From the NCBI GenBank assembly GCA_045124055.1, contig JBGVKZ010000035.1, positions 1-64,000 on the forward strand: a stretch of DNA of 64,000 nt, in the 5' to 3' direction. The position numbers and the translations under genes were made by a program. The notes beneath the pieces were generated by a model. It saw only the letters and a program-made list of their open reading frames with translations. It made no database searches and had not been told where the DNA came from. Every line of letters begins with the position of its first letter. The first letter of the stretch is position 1. Below are positions 49,720-58,386 of this stretch, piece by piece. The stretch comes from CALZKI01 sp045124055 (GTDB taxonomy: Bacteria; Bacillota; Clostridia; Lachnospirales; Lachnospiraceae).

Positions 49720-50385
49720 TTATACTTCTATTTGATTTTTGTCTCCATACAAAATGCGTTGTCTATCCGAAGCGTTGACATTAACTACCACCCCGTGTTT
49801 GTCATAGTAAGTAAGTAAATCCGAATTTCTTGCCGCCTTTTTCCCTTCTGCAGACCTAAGAAAAGCCTCTGCTTCCGCTTTGACTTTGTCAAATTCCGAT
49901 TGCGGTCTATCACTTGTAACGGCACTTACCGGCGTTACTTCCTCAACTGCTTTTACTTCTTCTTCCGTTTCTTCCTTCGTCTCATTGACTTCGGAAACCT
50001 GGGCTGCATCATCATTCCAGAAATTACTGAATATACCCTTTATGGCAATGATAAACTTATTTACTAAGTCTGTTACCGTTTTAAATAAACCGCCACTTTG
50101 AGTAGTACTTTCCTTTTTTGCAGCTTCTAATTTATCATAACCGCTGTTAGATAGGGTCAGTCTCACGCCCTCATCTTCCGCTTTCTGAGGGTCTACCCTA
50201 TGGGAAGATACCGACTTATCTGCCTGCTGTTTTTTAACAGCCTCATTACTTGGCTCGTAAATTGCCCCTTCTTTTCCATAATCTAACTGAAATTTCTCTC
50301 CTGTACCAGTTGCACCACTATTCACTTTTTTCTCATTTATGTGGGGATAGTCATACCCTGTTCCATTTCCTACTCTTTCAATCAT
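49720..50385 (-). CDS. Hypothetical protein, acidic linker-rich
   Basis: A 221-residue protein I do not recognise. Residues 1-95 are polar and Gly-rich. A short amphipathic or hydrophobic segment follows (about 99-118, 'LFKTVTDLVNKFIIAIKGIF'), then an acidic Glu/Val-rich linker (about 125-155). The C-terminal part has 'FDKVKAEAEAFLRSAEGKKAARNSDLLTYYDKHG'. No signal peptide is seen. The gene has its own terminator and is not obviously co-transcribed with its neighbours. The segment 'VRLTLSNSGYDKL' recalls short motifs in Lachnospiraceae flagellar or surface-associated proteins, but this is only an impression. Confidence 0.6.
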   Translation of the reverse strand: MIERVGNGTGYDYPHINEKKVNSGATGTGEKFQLDYGKEGAIYEPSNEAVKKQQADKSVSSHRVDPQKAEDEGVRLTLSNSGYDKLEAAKKESTTQSGGLFKTVTDLVNKFIIAIKGIFSNFWNDDAAQVSEVNETKEETEEEVKAVEEVTPVSAVTSDRPQSEFDKVKAEAEAFLRSAEGKKAARNSDLLTYYDKHGVVVNVNASDRQRILYGDKNQIEV

Positions 50386-50442
50386 ATTATTCCCTCATAT
50401 GTTAAATGGTTCCATTCCGTTGTTTCTTCTATGGATTAGATT

Positions 50443-51048
50443 CTAGGTTAACTTTTCAAAATCTTCTGCACCGTGTTTACAAAGCGGACACACATAATCC
50501 GGCGGTAATTCTTCTCCTTCATATACATAACCGCAAACTTTACATACCCAGCCTTTTTTCTTTTGCGTTTCTGGTGCAGGCTTAATGTTTTTATGATAAT
50601 AATCATAAGTAGCACTCACATCATCGTTTAAAGAAACCGCATTCACAACGTCTGCAATAAATAATGTATGTGTGCCTAAATCCAACGTCTCTTTTACATA
50701 ACCTGTAATATAGGCATTGGTTCCTTCTGTAATATAATATACATCATTTGCCGCTAACTTTTTATGCGGATAGTCCTTAAATTTATCGACTTCTCTACCA
50801 CTTTGAAAACCAAAATGCTTAAAAACATCAAAGGTTGCTTTCTGGGACAATACCGAAACATTAAAACATTTGCTTTGAAGCAGCATATTGTGCGTATGAT
50901 TTCCCTTATTAACTGCAATACAAATTCGATTCGGTGTATTTGTCACTTGCATCACAGTGTTGATGATACAACCATTTTGTTTTTCGCCATCTTTTGTAGT
51001 CAACACGTATAATCCGTATCCCAATTTGAATAATGCATTTTGTTCCAT
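50443..51048 (-). CDS. Flavin reductase-rubredoxin fusion protein
   Basis: A 201-residue protein. Residues 1-150 are a flavin-reductase-like FMN-binding domain ('NGCIINTVMQVTNTPNRICIAVNKGNHTH'). Residues 163-201 are a rubredoxin with two C-x-x-C pairs ('WVCKVCGYVYEGEELP', 'YVCPLCKHGAEDF'). This is the high-molecular-weight rubredoxin plan, which passes electrons from NAD(P)H to flavodiiron proteins for oxygen or nitric oxide removal in anaerobes. It stands just downstream of the DJ-1 gene on the same strand. Confidence 0.93.
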   Translation of the reverse strand: MEQNALFKLGYGLYVLTTKDGEKQNGCIINTVMQVTNTPNRICIAVNKGNHTHNMLLQSKCFNVSVLSQKATFDVFKHFGFQSGREVDKFKDYPHKKLAANDVYYITEGTNAYITGYVKETLDLGTHTLFIADVVNAVSLNDDVSATYDYYHKNIKPAPETQKKKGWVCKVCGYVYEGEELPPDYVCPLCKHGAEDFEKLT

Positions 51049-51071
51049 ATATAATCCCCTTTACTTTTTAT

Positions 51072-51620
51072 TTATGCATACACAATCTGTTCTGCAATTT
51101 CTTCTGCTTTCTCTTTTCCTAACAAGGTTTCCACAAGTAATAATGCAAATTCAATGGCACTACCCATACTACGTCCTGTAATCACATTGCCATTACGAAC
51201 TGCACCTGCATCTACTACCGTTGCCCCTTTCAATTCGTCCTCAAATCCAGGATATGCTGTTGCCTGCTTTCCCGCTAAAATACCACGACGTCCCAAAATA
51301 CTTGGTGATGCACAAATAGCAGCAACATATTTATCCTGTTCATAAAACGCATCTATCTGTTGCATCAGACTTTCGCAATTTTCCAAGTTCTGCATACCAC
51401 GTAAACCACCTGGTAAAATCAGCATATCGTATTCTTCAAACGCAATGTCTTTTAATAATTTATCTGCCATTACCTGTATCTTATGAGAGCCATTTGTCAA
51501 AAGTTCTTCGGAAATCGACACCATATCCATTTCAATTCCTGCTCTCCTAAAAACATCAACTACCGCTAAAGCCTCTATTTCTTCATATCCATCTGCTAAA
51601 AATATCGCTGTCTTTACCAT
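51072..51620 (-). CDS. DJ-1/PfpI family protein
   Basis: A 182-residue DJ-1-like protein with the nucleophilic-elbow Cys in 'VAAICASPSILG' (near 100) and the conserved Glu in 'DGYEEIEALAVVDVFRRAG' (near 15). Members act in stress protection, some as glyoxalase or deglycase-like enzymes; the activity here is not shown. It lies 23 bases upstream of the rubredoxin fusion gene, so a shared oxidative-stress role is plausible. Confidence 0.9.
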   Translation of the reverse strand: MVKTAIFLADGYEEIEALAVVDVFRRAGIEMDMVSISEELLTNGSHKIQVMADKLLKDIAFEEYDMLILPGGLRGMQNLENCESLMQQIDAFYEQDKYVAAICASPSILGRRGILAGKQATAYPGFEDELKGATVVDAGAVRNGNVITGRSMGSAIEFALLLVETLLGKEKAEEIAEQIVYA

Positions 51621-51781
51621 AATATTCCTCCATATATGTATGCAACATATCCTGCATATTTTGTTAATCCTATTTTAACATCACAAACCAATACTATTCA
51701 ATGAATATTATTGGAAGAATCTGAATTTTCTATGTATTTTTTTGTTATTTTCTATTATGATATGTTTTGGGAGGAAAAATC

Positions 51782-52249
51782 ATGGGAGTTGAAATTGAAA
51801 GAAAATATTTAATAAAAGAAATGCCAAAGGATTTATCTGATTATGCATATCATACTTTGGTTCAAGGTTATTTGAATACTTCACCAGTGGTTCGTGTCAG
51901 AAAAGAAAACGACTCTTACTACTTAACGTACAAAGGTAGTGGATTATTAACCCGGGAAGAATATAATCTTCCACTGGATGAAGAATCTTTTTTACATTTG
52001 ATTGGTAAAGCCGATGGCAACGTAATTTCCAAACGTCGTTATCAAATACCATATTCTTGTAATGGAAACAGTTTTTTAATTGAACTAGATGTTTTTGAAA
52101 AACCTTTTGCCCCACTTGTATTGGCAGAAGTTGAATTTCTATCAGAGGAACAATCCGAAAACTTTATTCCACCTGAATGGTTTGACAAAGAGGTCACTTA
52201 CGACCCTAATTATCATAATTCTAATATGAGTAAACGTTCTTTTTCTTAA
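51782..52249 (+). CDS. CYTH domain protein, probable triphosphatase
   Basis: A 155-residue CYTH protein. The signature E-x-E-x-K is at the very start ('MGVEIERKYLI'), and later strands carry the expected charged residues ('VVRVRKENDSYYLTYKG', 'FLIELDVFE', 'LVLAEVEFLSEE'). Bacterial members often hydrolyse inorganic triphosphate. The ATG at 51782 is preferred, with GGGAGG seven bases upstream. The gene stands alone. Confidence 0.9.
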   Translation: MGVEIERKYLIKEMPKDLSDYAYHTLVQGYLNTSPVVRVRKENDSYYLTYKGSGLLTREEYNLPLDEESFLHLIGKADGNVISKRRYQIPYSCNGNSFLIELDVFEKPFAPLVLAEVEFLSEEQSENFIPPEWFDKEVTYDPNYHNSNMSKRSFS

Positions 52250-52266
52250 TTTGAAGAAAAAATAAT

Positions 52267-52306
52267 GGTCAGACGGAAATTTTTATTAATCCATCTGACC
52301 TTTTTA
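52267..52306. terminator. Terminator between the CYTH gene and the first lacI-type gene
   Basis: GGTCAGA-C-GGA pairs with TCC-A-TCTGACC, followed by TTTTTAT on the plus strand. It lies between converging genes. Confidence 0.8.
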
Positions 52307-52319
52307 TGATGCTATCATC

Positions 52320-53357
52320 TTATTTTCTTGGTTTAGCAGTTGATTCCTTCACTTCTATTTCGCCTTCAAAATCCAGGTGCATATGCTTGGACTTTCCTGA
52401 AATGATGTTGAATAACAACTGAACTGTCTTTATTGCCATTTCTTCTACCGGTTGTCTTAATGTAGTAAGTCTTGGAACATAATAGTCGCCCCAATCAATT
52501 CCGTCATACCCTGCTACCGAAACATCCTCCGGTATCCTAAGTCCAGCATCTTTCAGTGCTCTGCAAGCACCGATTGCCAGACTGTCTGACATAGCAAAAA
52601 TAGCTGTAAATCTGGTTCCTGACTCTATCAATCTTTTCGTGGTAATAAAACCATTTTCCATAGAATATAAGTCTAATTTTGGACTTACATTACACACCAA
52701 ATCTTCCTTATAAGAAATTTTATTTTCTTTTAATGCTTCCCTATATCCCTGTAAACGCTGGTATCCAATCGTACGTTCTCCGGTTTCAGGGGTGATTACT
52801 GCAATGTCTTTGTGTCCTAAGTCAATTAAATAAGACACCATTTTTTTACTTGCAATTTTATCGTCTACGGCAATATTGGAATAAATTGTCTTATCCATAT
52901 TGTCAGGTTTCGCACCAACTGTACTAAATACAAATGGTACAGATATTTGCTCAAACTTATCCCTTGAGTGAAAAAAATGACCACCCAAAAAAACAATTCC
53001 CTTTAGTCTTTTTTCTTTAATTAATTCTAATGCAACATCAACTTCATCTTCATATTCATCTACATGATGTAATACAAAACTGAATTTTCGCTTGCGTATT
53101 TCTTCTTCCATAACTTTAATCATAGAAGAAAAGAACGGGTTGGTTATCCCCTTTACCAAAACGGCTATATTATTGGTATCTGTTCGCTTTAGATTTCTTG
53201 CACTATTATTAGGCACAAATCCCGTCTCTCTAACCACCTGCATAATCATTGCTTTGGTTTCTGCATTAATTTCTGCATTATCATTTAAGGCTCTGGAAAC
53301 GGTACTAACACTAACACCACAACGTTTTGCAATATCTTTTATCGTTATATCTGCCAT
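52320..53357 (-). CDS. LacI family transcriptional regulator (MalR-like)
   Basis: A 345-residue repressor. The N-terminal helix-turn-helix is 'TIKDIAKRCGVSVSTVSRALND' (near 4-25), followed by the hinge 'VRETGFVPNNSARNLKR' and a periplasmic-binding-protein-like sugar-sensing domain. Residues Arg and Asp typical of sugar contact are in 'SIDWGD'-like 'GYDGIDWGDYYVPRLTTLRQP'. It follows malQ after a hairpin, so it probably controls the maltodextrin genes upstream. The start at 53355-53357 has GGTGG upstream. Confidence 0.9.
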   Translation of the reverse strand: MADITIKDIAKRCGVSVSTVSRALNDNAEINAETKAMIMQVVRETGFVPNNSARNLKRTDTNNIAVLVKGITNPFFSSMIKVMEEEIRKRKFSFVLHHVDEYEDEVDVALELIKEKRLKGIVFLGGHFFHSRDKFEQISVPFVFSTVGAKPDNMDKTIYSNIAVDDKIASKKMVSYLIDLGHKDIAVITPETGERTIGYQRLQGYREALKENKISYKEDLVCNVSPKLDLYSMENGFITTKRLIESGTRFTAIFAMSDSLAIGACRALKDAGLRIPEDVSVAGYDGIDWGDYYVPRLTTLRQPVEEMAIKTVQLLFNIISGKSKHMHLDFEGEIEVKESTAKPRK

Positions 53358-53388
53358 TTTTCCACCACACAAATCCTTTTATCAAATA

Positions 53389-53417
53389 GAGCACTTCTCT
53401 TAGAAAAAGAAGTGCTC
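53389..53417 (-). terminator. Hairpin between malQ and the lacI-type gene
   Basis: GAGCACTTCT (53389-53398) pairs with AGAAGTGCTC (53408-53417). The following minus-strand sequence is TATTTG, a weak U-tract, so partial termination is likely. Confidence 0.6.
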
Positions 53418-53427
53418 CATAAAAGTC

Positions 53428-54900
53428 TTATCTGTCACATTCCTTAGCAAGTTCTTTCATTCTGTTAGCGAGTTCATCAGTACATGCACCATTTTTCAAT
53501 CTCCACTTCCAGTTAGTACCGAGTGTTGATGGAACATTCATTCTTGCTTCTGTACCAAGACCCAAATAATCCTGAATTGGAATAACTGCTGTATCAGCTA
53601 CACTTGCCATAGCGGATTTAATAAATTTCCAGTTTACATCTACATCATCTGTGACGCCTACATAACGTTTTGCAAAATCTTTGTCTGGACCTTCAATAGT
53701 ATTGTACCAGCCAAGAACTGTATCATTGTCATGTGTTCCTGTATAAACCACACAGTTTGGTGTGTAGTTTGATGGAAGATAATCACTTTCTTCTCGAGAA
53801 TCAAATGCAAACTGTAAAATTTTCATTCCAGGATATCCTGTATCCTTAATTAACTGGATAACTGAATCTGTTAAGAAACCAAGGTCTTCTGCAATAACAG
53901 CTCTATCACCAAGTTTTTCTTTCATTGTTTTAAATAAATCATATCCTGGACCTGGCATCCACTTACCATGCTCTGCTGTTGGATCACCATATGGAATAGA
54001 ATAATATTCATCAAATCCACGGAAATGGTCAATTCTTACTACATCATATAACTGATAGCAGTATCCGATACGTTTCATCCACCAGTCATATCCTGTTGAT
54101 TTGTGGTATTCCCAATCATAAAGTGGATTACCCCAAAGCTGACCTGTTGCTGAAAATGCATCAGGTGGGCAACCTGCTACGCCTGTCGGTGTGCAAGTAT
54201 CATCGAACTGGAATAATTCTGGATTTGTCCACGCATCTGCACTATCAAATGCAACGTAAATTGGAATATCTCCAACGATTTCAATTCCTTTTTTGTTTGC
54301 ATATTCTTTTAATGCAAACCATTGTTTTGCAAAATAATACTGTTGGAACTGATAAAATTCGATTTCATCTTTTAATTTTTCTTTATAAGCATTTACAGCT
54401 TCTGGTTTACGAAGTTTAATATCTTCGTCCCATTCATTCCAGCCTCTGCTACCATTTTCATTCTTAACTGCCATATAGAGAGCATAGTCGTCTAACCAGT
54501 AAGCATTATCCGCAACAAATTTCTGGAAGTCAGGATTTGCAGCAATATTACTATTGTTGTATGCTGTTCTTAATGCTTTGAAACGAGATAAGTAGATTTT
54601 TTCGTAATCAATGTATTCCTCATTGTCACCAAAATCATAACTATCACATTCTTCCTTTGTAATAAGACCTTCTTCAATAAGAGCTTCCAAATCAATATAA
54701 TATGGATTACCTGCAAATGTTGAGAAGGACTGATATGGTGAGTCACCATATCCGGTTGGTCCTAAAGGAAGAATCTGCCAGATATTCTGACCTGCTTTTT
54801 CCAAAAAGTCTACAAATTCATATGCTTCTTTTGAAAATGAACCGATTCCATATTTAGATGGAATACTGGAAATTGCTAATAAAACACCACATTTTCTCAT
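53428..54900 (-). CDS. malQ: 4-alpha-glucanotransferase (amylomaltase)
   Basis: A 490-residue GH77 enzyme that transfers glucan units between maltodextrins, releasing glucose. Family motifs include 'SIPSKYGIGSFSKEAYEFVDFL', 'LPLGPTGYGDSPYQSFSTFAGNP', 'RIDHFRGFDEYYSIP' (nucleophile Asp), 'AEDLG' and 'YTGTHDNDT'. The start at 54898-54900 has GGAGG upstream. It is encoded 12 bases after malG-like, at the end of the transporter operon. Confidence 0.96.
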   Translation of the reverse strand: MRKCGVLLAISSIPSKYGIGSFSKEAYEFVDFLEKAGQNIWQILPLGPTGYGDSPYQSFSTFAGNPYYIDLEALIEEGLITKEECDSYDFGDNEEYIDYEKIYLSRFKALRTAYNNSNIAANPDFQKFVADNAYWLDDYALYMAVKNENGSRGWNEWDEDIKLRKPEAVNAYKEKLKDEIEFYQFQQYYFAKQWFALKEYANKKGIEIVGDIPIYVAFDSADAWTNPELFQFDDTCTPTGVAGCPPDAFSATGQLWGNPLYDWEYHKSTGYDWWMKRIGYCYQLYDVVRIDHFRGFDEYYSIPYGDPTAEHGKWMPGPGYDLFKTMKEKLGDRAVIAEDLGFLTDSVIQLIKDTGYPGMKILQFAFDSREESDYLPSNYTPNCVVYTGTHDNDTVLGWYNTIEGPDKDFAKRYVGVTDDVDVNWKFIKSAMASVADTAVIPIQDYLGLGTEARMNVPSTLGTNWKWRLKNGACTDELANRMKELAKECDR

Positions 54901-54912
54901 AATATCCTCCAA

Positions 54913-55755
54913 TTAGCCTTTTACAGCTCCGGCAATAACGCCTTCGATAATATATTTCTGACAAGTCAGATAAAAGATAATGATTGGAATCATAGCTAAA
55001 ACAAGCATAGCCATCATAGCTCCCATATCAATCTGTCCATAACCACCTTTTAAGTACTGAATAGCCATTGGAATTGTTTTGTATGTTTTTAAATCCAATA
55101 CTAAGTATGGTAATAAGTAGTCATTCCAAATCCACATTGCTTGCAAAATAGCTACTGTGATACAGGTAGGTTTCATAATAGGTAATACAACTCCAAAGAA
55201 TGTTTGAAGTGGATTACAACCATCAATCATAGCTGCTTCTTCAATTTCAAGTGGAATTGATTTAACAAAACCTACAAACATAAATATCGCAAGACCTGCA
55301 CCGAATCCCAAGTATACAAAAATAATACCAAATGGATTAGAGCAATGCAACATATTTGCGATTTTTGATAAGGTAAACATTACCATCTGGAAAGGTACAA
55401 TCATAGAGAATGCACAAAGCATATAAAATACTTTTGTGAACATACTCTTAACACGTCCTATGTACCAAGCACACATTGATGTGCAAACCAAAATTAAAAT
55501 TACTGAGAACACTGTAATGAACAAAGAGTTCCAGAATGCATCGAAAAATTTAATTTTATCAATACCTCTGATATAGTTTTCAATTCCTACCCATGTCTGT
55601 TCATTAGGTAATTTGAATGGTTCTCTACTGATAAACGCCTTTCTCTTGAAAGAGTTCATAAGTACAATAACAATCGGTAAAATATAAATTACTGAAAGAA
55701 TAGAAAATATTGTTGTAAGTATCCATCCATGTTTCGCTTTTCTAACACTTGTCAT
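54913..55755 (-). CDS. Maltose/maltodextrin-type ABC permease (MalG-like)
   Basis: A 280-residue permease with six membrane segments, of the MalG group. The EAA coupling loop is 'EEAAMIDGCNPLQTFFGVVLPIMKPT'. It ends 'YIIEGVIAGAVKG', the typical CUT1 C-terminus. It overlaps the MalF-like gene by one base. No ATPase gene is present; CUT1 importers often share a general MsmK-type ATPase. Confidence 0.93.
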   Translation of the reverse strand: MTSVRKAKHGWILTTIFSILSVIYILPIVIVLMNSFKRKAFISREPFKLPNEQTWVGIENYIRGIDKIKFFDAFWNSLFITVFSVILILVCTSMCAWYIGRVKSMFTKVFYMLCAFSMIVPFQMVMFTLSKIANMLHCSNPFGIIFVYLGFGAGLAIFMFVGFVKSIPLEIEEAAMIDGCNPLQTFFGVVLPIMKPTCITVAILQAMWIWNDYLLPYLVLDLKTYKTIPMAIQYLKGGYGQIDMGAMMAMLVLAMIPIIIFYLTCQKYIIEGVIAGAVKG

Positions 55756-56609
55756 TACTGCTGTACCTCCTTCGATCTAGTTGCACGCAACTGAATCATT
55801 GCAATGACAGCAACTAAAATAAAGAATATAACTGCTTCTGCCTGACCAACACCTTCGTAACCCGTTCTGTCGTAGAAAGTCTGATAAATGTTCATAGCAA
55901 GCATTTCAGATCTTCTTGCTGGTTCACCATTTGTCAAAGCAAGGTTCTGGTCGAATAACTTGAAGCCGTTTGTTAATGTTAAGAAAGTACAAATTGTGAT
56001 GGAAGGCATAACCATAGGAATTGTTACATTCTTAAGTGTCTGCCATTTTGTAGCACCATCAATTTTAGCTGCTTCAATCAAATCACCAGGTACATTCTGA
56101 ATACCTGCAATATAAATAATCATCATATAACCAATCTGTTGCCAACATAACAGAATGATAAGACCCCAAAAACCGTACTTTTCATGAAGTACGATTGTCA
56201 AACTATATTTATTTAAAACGCCGTTAATAATTAACTGCCAAATATATCCCAATACAATACCGCCAATTAAGTTTGGCATAAAAAATACCGTTCTAAAAAG
56301 GTTTGTGCCTCTTACTCCTTTTGTAAGAAGTAATGCTACAATAAATGCTAAAACATTTATTAAAACAACTGATACAACTGCAAACAATGCTGTATACCAT
56401 AATGAATGAACAAATGGTTTGAATACAGTCTCATCAGAAAAGATTTTTATATAATTATCAAATCCTACAAATTCAGCATCAATAATTGTAGTAAATTTAC
56501 AAAAAGATAAATATGCTCCCATAATAAAAGGGACTATAAAGAAAATTAAAAATGCTATTGCTGTCGGCAATGCAAAAATAGGAAAATATTTTTTTATCGC
56601 TTTGTCCAT
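55755..56609 (-). CDS. Maltose/maltodextrin-type ABC permease (MalF-like)
   Basis: A 284-residue permease with six membrane segments and the coupling loop 'DLIEAAKIDGATKWQTLKNVTIPMVMPS'. It lacks the large extra-cytoplasmic loop of enterobacterial MalF, as usual in Gram-positives. It sits between the binding-protein gene and the MalG-like gene. Confidence 0.93.
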   Translation of the reverse strand: MDKAIKKYFPIFALPTAIAFLIFFIVPFIMGAYLSFCKFTTIIDAEFVGFDNYIKIFSDETVFKPFVHSLWYTALFAVVSVVLINVLAFIVALLLTKGVRGTNLFRTVFFMPNLIGGIVLGYIWQLIINGVLNKYSLTIVLHEKYGFWGLIILLCWQQIGYMMIIYIAGIQNVPGDLIEAAKIDGATKWQTLKNVTIPMVMPSITICTFLTLTNGFKLFDQNLALTNGEPARRSEMLAMNIYQTFYDRTGYEGVGQAEAVIFFILVAVIAMIQLRATRSKEVQQ

Positions 56610-56631
56610 AACTACATTCCTTCCTATTTTA

Positions 56632-56659
56632 AAGGGCGAAGGACTAATCCTTCGCCCTT
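56632..56659 (-). promoter_or_regulatory. Hairpin between the malE-like and malF-like genes
   Basis: A perfect 12-bp stem (AAGGGCGAAGGA / TCCTTCGCCCTT, loop CTAA). It is placed where stem-loops often stabilise the abundant binding-protein message while letting less transcript reach the permease genes. Confidence 0.55.
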
Positions 56660-56701
56660 ACAAATATTCAGAGCTTCAAACTCTTATTTTTTAACTATAA
56701 A

Positions 56702-58072
56702 TTAGTTGTTAGCTGCCTGATATTCTGTAGCCCAACCATCAACGAAAGCTGTAACTACTGCATCCCATTCGCCTGTACCTGCTGCATAAGCTGTTAAAGC
56801 TGAGCCAACGCCATCTTTCCAACCTTCTGAAGGAATTGATGGGAAGTTCCATGATACAGATGTTTTACCAGCTGTGATATATTCATCTGCTGCTGCGATT
56901 AATGCGTTGTCAGCAACATAACCATCATCAAATGATTTGAATGGTGTTAAGAATCCCATCTGGTTAGCGATAGAATCTCTACCTGTATCAGATGTGATAC
57001 ACCAGTTAAGGAATGCTAATGTAGCATCGATATCTTCCTGAGATGCTTTGCTGTTTACACACCAGTAGTTTTCAGAACCTGTACAAAGACCCTGATTTTC
57101 TTCGCCTTCAGCACCAATGTAGATTGGAAGCATACCTAAATCATCATCTGTTAAACCACCATCGATTAATGCACCATATTCCCAAGTACCATTCTGGAAG
57201 AATACTGCTTCACCTAAAATAAATTCAGATTCAGCGTCAGCACCTGTTTTACCACCAAGTTCTGTTGGTGCACATGTTGAGTTGTTGATGTAGAGATCCC
57301 AAATCTGTTTGTAGTTATCAAGGTAAGAACCTTTGATAGCTGCTGTTGAACCAATACCATCTGCTTTGTATTCGTAGTAGATTGGTAAGTTAGCTAAGTG
57401 TGTTTTGAATCTCCAGTCAGAAGATGAATCCATACCAGCTGATGTGAATGCACCTTTAACGCCTAAATCATCTTTGTTAGCCTGAATGCTTTCTGCAACA
57501 GCTTTTAACTGTGCGAAGCTGTTAAGTTCAGAGATATCTGAGATTACAGCGTAATCTTTTGACATATAATCTGCCATAATTGTTTTGTTGTAAATGATAC
57601 CATATGTTTCGATAACGTATGCGATACCTACAACTGCGTCGCCATCTTTTAATACGAAGTCATCACTCTTAACCTGTGAGTAAATATCGCTACCAGATAA
57701 ATCGTAGCAGTAATCTTTCCATGTAGCTAAACCAACTGGTCCGTTAACCTGGAATAATGTAGGAGCATCTTCTTTAGCCATTTCTGACTTTAATGTTGAT
57801 TCGTATGTACCAGAAGCTGCTGTAACAACGTCAACTTTAACCCCTGTTTCTTCTGTGTAAGCTTCTGCTAAAGCTACCCACTGGTCAGCCTGTTCTGGTT
57901 TGAAGTTTAAGTAGTAAACTGAACCTGTTGCAGCTGCACCGTCATTGTCTTCAACTTTTGCATCATTGCTGCTATCTTTGTTTGTTGTAGTATCATCAGA
58001 TCCGCCACAACCAACTAACATAGAAGCAACCATTGCTACGCATAATAATGCGCTGATGATTTTCTTTTTCAT
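56702..58072 (-). CDS. Maltodextrin-type ABC substrate-binding lipoprotein (MalE-like)
   Basis: A 456-residue exported lipoprotein. The signal peptide ends in 'MVASMLVGCGGSDD' with lipidated Cys near 22, and a Ser/Asp/Asn-rich linker follows. The mature domain is a family 1 solute-binding protein ('VDVVTAASGTYESTLKSEMAKEDAPTLFQVNGP', 'FLNWCITSDTGRDSIANQMGFLTPF'). The start at 58070-58072 has GGGAGAGG upstream. It heads the transporter operon, with a LacI-type operator at its promoter. Confidence 0.92.
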   Translation of the reverse strand: MKKKIISALLCVAMVASMLVGCGGSDDTTTNKDSSNDAKVEDNDGAAATGSVYYLNFKPEQADQWVALAEAYTEETGVKVDVVTAASGTYESTLKSEMAKEDAPTLFQVNGPVGLATWKDYCYDLSGSDIYSQVKSDDFVLKDGDAVVGIAYVIETYGIIYNKTIMADYMSKDYAVISDISELNSFAQLKAVAESIQANKDDLGVKGAFTSAGMDSSSDWRFKTHLANLPIYYEYKADGIGSTAAIKGSYLDNYKQIWDLYINNSTCAPTELGGKTGADAESEFILGEAVFFQNGTWEYGALIDGGLTDDDLGMLPIYIGAEGEENQGLCTGSENYWCVNSKASQEDIDATLAFLNWCITSDTGRDSIANQMGFLTPFKSFDDGYVADNALIAAADEYITAGKTSVSWNFPSIPSEGWKDGVGSALTAYAAGTGEWDAVVTAFVDGWATEYQAANN

Positions 58073-58122
58073 TGTGAAATCCTCTCCCTTTCTTCGAGTA
58101 TATTTACTCTTTTTTGACTTGT

Positions 58123-58178
58123 TTCGGAAACGTTTCCGAACATAGTCATATGATAGCACAGAGAATGTGTATTTGCAA
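58123..58178 (-). promoter_or_regulatory. Promoter and LacI-type operator of the maltodextrin operon
   Basis: On the minus strand TTGCAA (58173-58178), 17-base spacer, TATCAT (58150-58155). The 18-bp perfect palindrome TTCGGAAACGTTTCCGAA (58123-58140) lies just after the start site, a repressing position. Confidence 0.8.
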
Positions 58179-58334
58179 TATATTATTGATAATTTTGTCA
58201 GATACGTTACTGTTTCGTTTTAGTTTTTGTGCATTTTGCACAATCCTATTGTATTTACATTATATGAAACTACGCGACCTTAAAATATTCTTTCAAATAG
58301 AATAATGTAGCTTCAAAATAGTCTTTTATACGAA

Positions 58335-58366
58335 AAAGAGAGAATGCTCTAAAACATTCTCTCTTT
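58335..58366 (-). terminator. glgP terminator
   Basis: AAAGAGAGAATG (58335-58346) pairs with CATTCTCTCTTT (58355-58366); on the minus strand TTTTTC follows. Confidence 0.85.
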
Positions 58367-58386
58367 AAAGATGCATTATCTATCTA

